NCBI GenBank assembly: GCA_902780025.1
Contig: CACZDV010000010.1
Coordinates: 1 to 64,000, forward strand
DNA length: 64,000 nt
Source: an uncultured Prevotellaceae bacterium
GTDB lineage: Bacteria > Bacteroidota > Bacteroidia > Bacteroidales > Bacteroidaceae
Direction: 5' to 3'
The translations under genes were made by a program, and so were the position numbers. Of the stretch, positions 61,218 through 64,000 are shown piece after piece. The stretch's first letter is position 1, and every line of letters starts with the position of its first letter. The notes beneath the pieces were generated by a model. That model ran no database searches, had not been told where the DNA came from, and saw only the letters and a program-made list of their open reading frames with translations.

Positions 61218-62497
61218 AATCAGTATTGAATAAGAGGAGTCCCTGGGCCTGGGTGCCCACACTTTACTTTGCCGAGGGTGTTCCCTACGTGGCTGTGATG
61301 ACCATCTCGCTCATCCTCTACAAGCGTCTCGGCATGTCGAATACCGACATCACGCTCTACACCTCGTGGCTCTACCTGCCCTGGGTCATCAAACCCCTGT
61401 GGAGCCCCTTCGTCGATATGCTGCGCTCCAAGCGTTGGTGGATTGTCACCATGCAGCTGCTCATCGGCGCGGCCCTTGGTGGTGTGGCCTTTACCATTCC
61501 CGCCTCGTGGTGGCTGCAGGGTTCGCTCTGCTTCTTCTGGCTGATGGCTTTCAGTAGCGCCACCCACGACATTGCTGCCGACGGTTTTTATATGATGGGA
61601 CTCGACGAGCACGAGCAGGCCTACTTCGTGGGTATACGTTCCACGTTCTATCGCATCGCCACTATCTTCTCATCGGGACTGCTGGTCGGACTGGCAGGTG
61701 CCCTGCAGGTGATAACGCGCAGCATCCGCTATTCGTGGAGTCTGGTCTTCTACCTCATGGCAGGCCTCTTTATTGCCTTCTGGCTCTACCATAACTGGAT
61801 TCTGCCGCGACCCTCGGAGGATGGCGAGAAACATACCAAGACGGCCAGCGACATCTGGCGTGAGTTCTGCCAGACGTTGGTCACCTTCTTCCAGAAACCG
61901 CAGGTATGGGCGGGCATCTGCTTTATGCTCTTCTACCGCATGCCTGAGGGACTGCTGGCCAAGGTGTCGGCACTCTTCCTGGTCGATGCGCCCCACAACG
62001 GCGGGCTCGGACTCTCCGACGGCGAATACGGACTGGTGCAGGGAACGGTGGGTGTCATCGGACTCACCGTCGGAGGCATCCTTGGCGGCATCTGTGCCAG
62101 TCGCGACGGACTGAAGCGCTGGCTCTGGCCGATGGTGCTGGCTATCACGCTACCCGATCTGGTCTATGTCCTGCTGGCCTACCTGCTGCCCACCAGTCTG
62201 CTGACCATCAGCACCTGTGTCTTCATCGAGCAGTTCGGCTACGGTTTTGGCTTCTCGGCCTATATGCTCTACCTTATTTATTATAGTCAGGGTGAGCACA
62301 AGACGTCGCACTATGCCCTTTGTACCGCCTTCATGGCGCTGTCGATGATGATTCCCGGACTCTTTGCCGGTGCCTTGCAGGAGGCCGTCGGCTACCAGTG
62401 GTTCTTCATCATCGTCATGCTGGCCTGCTCGATGACCTACGTCGTTACTGCCTGCCTCAAGGTTGACCCTGAGTTTGGAAAGAAACGGACGGAATAA
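61214..62497 (+). CDS. AmpG-like muropeptide permease (MFS)
   Basis: This MFS protein has twelve predicted helices. The N-terminus SPWAWVPTLYFAEGVPYVAV and the loop LYTSWLYLPWVIKPLWSPFVD are typical of AmpG, which imports anhydro-muropeptides for cell-wall recycling. SSATHDIAADGFYM also matches. At 427 residues it is close to the shorter, 12-helix AmpG forms. The ATG at 61214 is chosen over the TTG at 61205. Being 33 bp after the SpoIID fusion gene, it is probably in the same operon. Function is inferred from family and neighbour. Confidence 0.88.
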   Translation: MKSVLNKRSPWAWVPTLYFAEGVPYVAVMTISLILYKRLGMSNTDITLYTSWLYLPWVIKPLWSPFVDMLRSKRWWIVTMQLLIGAALGGVAFTIPASWWLQGSLCFFWLMAFSSATHDIAADGFYMMGLDEHEQAYFVGIRSTFYRIATIFSSGLLVGLAGALQVITRSIRYSWSLVFYLMAGLFIAFWLYHNWILPRPSEDGEKHTKTASDIWREFCQTLVTFFQKPQVWAGICFMLFYRMPEGLLAKVSALFLVDAPHNGGLGLSDGEYGLVQGTVGVIGLTVGGILGGICASRDGLKRWLWPMVLAITLPDLVYVLLAYLLPTSLLTISTCVFIEQFGYGFGFSAYMLYLIYYSQGEHKTSHYALCTAFMALSMMIPGLFAGALQEAVGYQWFFIIVMLACSMTYVVTACLKVDPEFGKKRTE

Positions 62498-62547
62498 GCC
62501 CATACTAACGAATACTTTACCAACATTAATTAATAAAAGACAACTAA

Positions 62548-64000
62548 ATGAAAACGATTGCTTTTGTCATCGCCTGCCTCCTGACGGCAGGAACAGCCTT
62601 AGCCGATGGCCGCTGGGTAGGAACCTGGGGAACGGCCCCGCAACTCGTCGAGTCACACAACAACCCGCCTTCGCCCGGCTTGGGCAACAACTCGCTGCGC
62701 CAGATTGTGCAGGTGTCCATCGGCGGCGAGAAGGTACGCCTGAAGCTGACCAATGAGTTCAGCACGGGCAGTACTGAGATCAAGGCCGTAGAACTGGCCA
62801 TCGCCAAGACTTCGGGCAGCAGCAGCGAGATTGACGAGTCATCGACCGTTAGCCTGACCTTCAACGGCAATGGCGGGGTGACGATGCCTGCCAAGGGCAC
62901 GGCCATCTCTGATGCCGTCAACTTCAAGATGGGACCTCGCGAGAACGTGGCCATCACCATCCACTACGGCTCGGCCTCGTCGTCCAGCGTCAGCGGACAT
63001 CCCGGTTCGCGCACCACTTCCTATCTGAAGGCTGGCAACACCACCGACTTCAGCAACGCCACCAAGACCGACCACTGGTACACCATCCAGACGCTCGAGG
63101 TAGAAGTGCCCGATGATTCTCCCTCGGGTGCTGTAGCCATCCTGGGCAACTCCATCACCGACGGACGCGGCTCCACCACCAACCAGCAGAACCGCTGGGC
63201 CGACGTGCTCTCGCGCCGTCTGCTGGCTAACGAGCCGACAAGCAATATTGGCGTCCTCAACATGGGCATCGGCGGCAACTGCGTGCTGGGCGGAGGCCTT
63301 GGCCCTGCTGCCGTCAACCGCTACCAGCGCGACCTCTTCGGACAGGAGGGCGTGAAGTGGATCATCCTCTTCGAGGCTGTCAACGACTTAGGTGGTGCAC
63401 AGAACGGCGTACAGACGGCTAAGCGCATCATCGACGTCTATAAGCAGATAATCCGCGAGGCGCACCAGAAGGGCATCCGCGTATTCGGCGCTACCATCAC
63501 CCCGTTCAAGGGTAACAGCTACTACACCGTTGACCACGAGAAGGGCCGCAGCACCATCAACAAGTGGATACGCACCACCAAGATGCTCGACGGCGTGATT
63601 GACTTCGACCAGGCCGTACGCAATCCGCAGGACACCATCGCCATGCAGTCGCAGTTCCTCTTCGAGAACGACTGGCTTCACCTCAATGCCAAAGGCTACG
63701 AGACGATGGGTGGCTGCATCGACCTCAGCCTGTTCACCAAGACTGGCCCCTTGGCCGCCGACGATGAAGAGGAAGAAGACTACGGCGAGGCACTCTGGAT
63801 AGAGGCCGAGAAGCTGCGTACGAAGACCGCGGGTACAGCCTTCCGCGTGGTCGACGACGGTGCTGCCTCCGAGGGTAAGTACCTGCTGACGGTGGACGAC
63901 ACCAAGACCGTTGCTCCTACCGATAGTGCGCACATACTCGCCGCGAACTTCACGACAAAGACTGCCGACACCTATTATGTCTATGCCCGCGTAAACTGTC
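62548..64000 (+). CDS. Secreted SGNH/GDSL hydrolase with C-terminal carbohydrate-binding-like region (3' partial)
   Basis: The gene runs off the right edge. A signal peptide (MKTIAFVIACLLTAGTALA) is followed by a strand-rich N-terminal domain (WVGTWGTAPQLV) and the SGNH hydrolase. The nucleophile Ser is in ILGNSITDGRGS, the Gly block in MGIGGNCVLGG, Asn in FEAVNDLGG, and the Asp-His pair in NDWLHLNAKGY. From about residue 410 an EALWIEAEKL segment begins what looks like a CBM6/CBM35-type module. Such enzymes remove acetyl or other ester groups from plant polysaccharides. The exact substrate is unknown. It may belong to a second glycan-degradation group beyond the window. Confidence 0.85.
   Translation, partial: MKTIAFVIACLLTAGTALADGRWVGTWGTAPQLVESHNNPPSPGLGNNSLRQIVQVSIGGEKVRLKLTNEFSTGSTEIKAVELAIAKTSGSSSEIDESSTVSLTFNGNGGVTMPAKGTAISDAVNFKMGPRENVAITIHYGSASSSSVSGHPGSRTTSYLKAGNTTDFSNATKTDHWYTIQTLEVEVPDDSPSGAVAILGNSITDGRGSTTNQQNRWADVLSRRLLANEPTSNIGVLNMGIGGNCVLGGGLGPAAVNRYQRDLFGQEGVKWIILFEAVNDLGGAQNGVQTAKRIIDVYKQIIREAHQKGIRVFGATITPFKGNSYYTVDHEKGRSTINKWIRTTKMLDGVIDFDQAVRNPQDTIAMQSQFLFENDWLHLNAKGYETMGGCIDLSLFTKTGPLAADDEEEEDYGEALWIEAEKLRTKTAGTAFRVVDDGAASEGKYLLTVDDTKTVAPTDSAHILAANFTTKTADTYYVYARVNC

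Overview
The window comes from a Bacteroidales chromosome, most likely a Prevotella-type gut or rumen anaerobe (Prevotella, Segatella or Xylanibacter). Supporting signs are SusC/SusD pairs, one-component and hybrid AraC-type regulators, BspA-like surface repeats, a VirE/BT4734-like gene inside a polysaccharide locus, a tmRNA tag ending ALAA, and many promoters with the Bacteroidetes -7 element TAnnTTTG. Shine-Dalgarno sequences are rare; a clear one precedes susD. The genus is inference; there is no rRNA to confirm it.

Layout. 1-5967: end of an unrecognised gene, an ADP-forming acyl-CoA synthetase, a KefB-type antiporter and peptidase T. 6053-12148: Wzi-like outer-membrane protein, TrpB2, a sodium/solute symporter and a short hybrid sensor kinase, with two pairs overlapping tail to tail. 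12149-12511: phased 21-bp operator-like repeats, a candidate small RNA and its terminator. 12512-16597: trxB, gpx, rpmE2, udk, a remnant of the VirE-like element, an HdeD-like protein and a histidine phosphatase. 16632-29470: a beta-glucan-type polysaccharide utilisation locus (propeller-AraC regulator, GH5, SusC, SusD, surface glycan-binding lipoprotein, GH3). 29493-31195: two small secreted proteins. 31192-48237: an exopolysaccharide locus read leftward (Wza, Wzc, Wzy, Wzx, glycosyltransferases, fucosyltransferase, acyltransferase, initiating sugar transferase). It is interrupted by a regulator, two surface proteins and a 2.46-kb VirE-like element with 81-bp inverted terminal repeats. 48369-52306: tmRNA, a Mfa2/FimB-like lipoprotein, and an XRE-cupin regulator with an acyl-CoA ligase. 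52390-57473: secG, a helical protein, a sigma-54 activator fused in frame to LptE, a PdxA-like protein lacking its metal histidines, and rlmN. 57575-64000: a giant glycosyltransferase-HIT-SpoIID fusion, an AmpG-like permease, and the start of a secreted SGNH hydrolase.

The most unusual items are the inverted-repeat-bounded VirE-like element and its decayed second copy 20 kb away, the three-domain fusion beside AmpG, the sigma-54-LptE fusion, the PdxA pseudoenzyme candidate, and a family of 7-bp-period mini-repeats. These repeats sit at gene junctions and also inside four genes, where two unrelated proteins have acquired nearly the same peptide.
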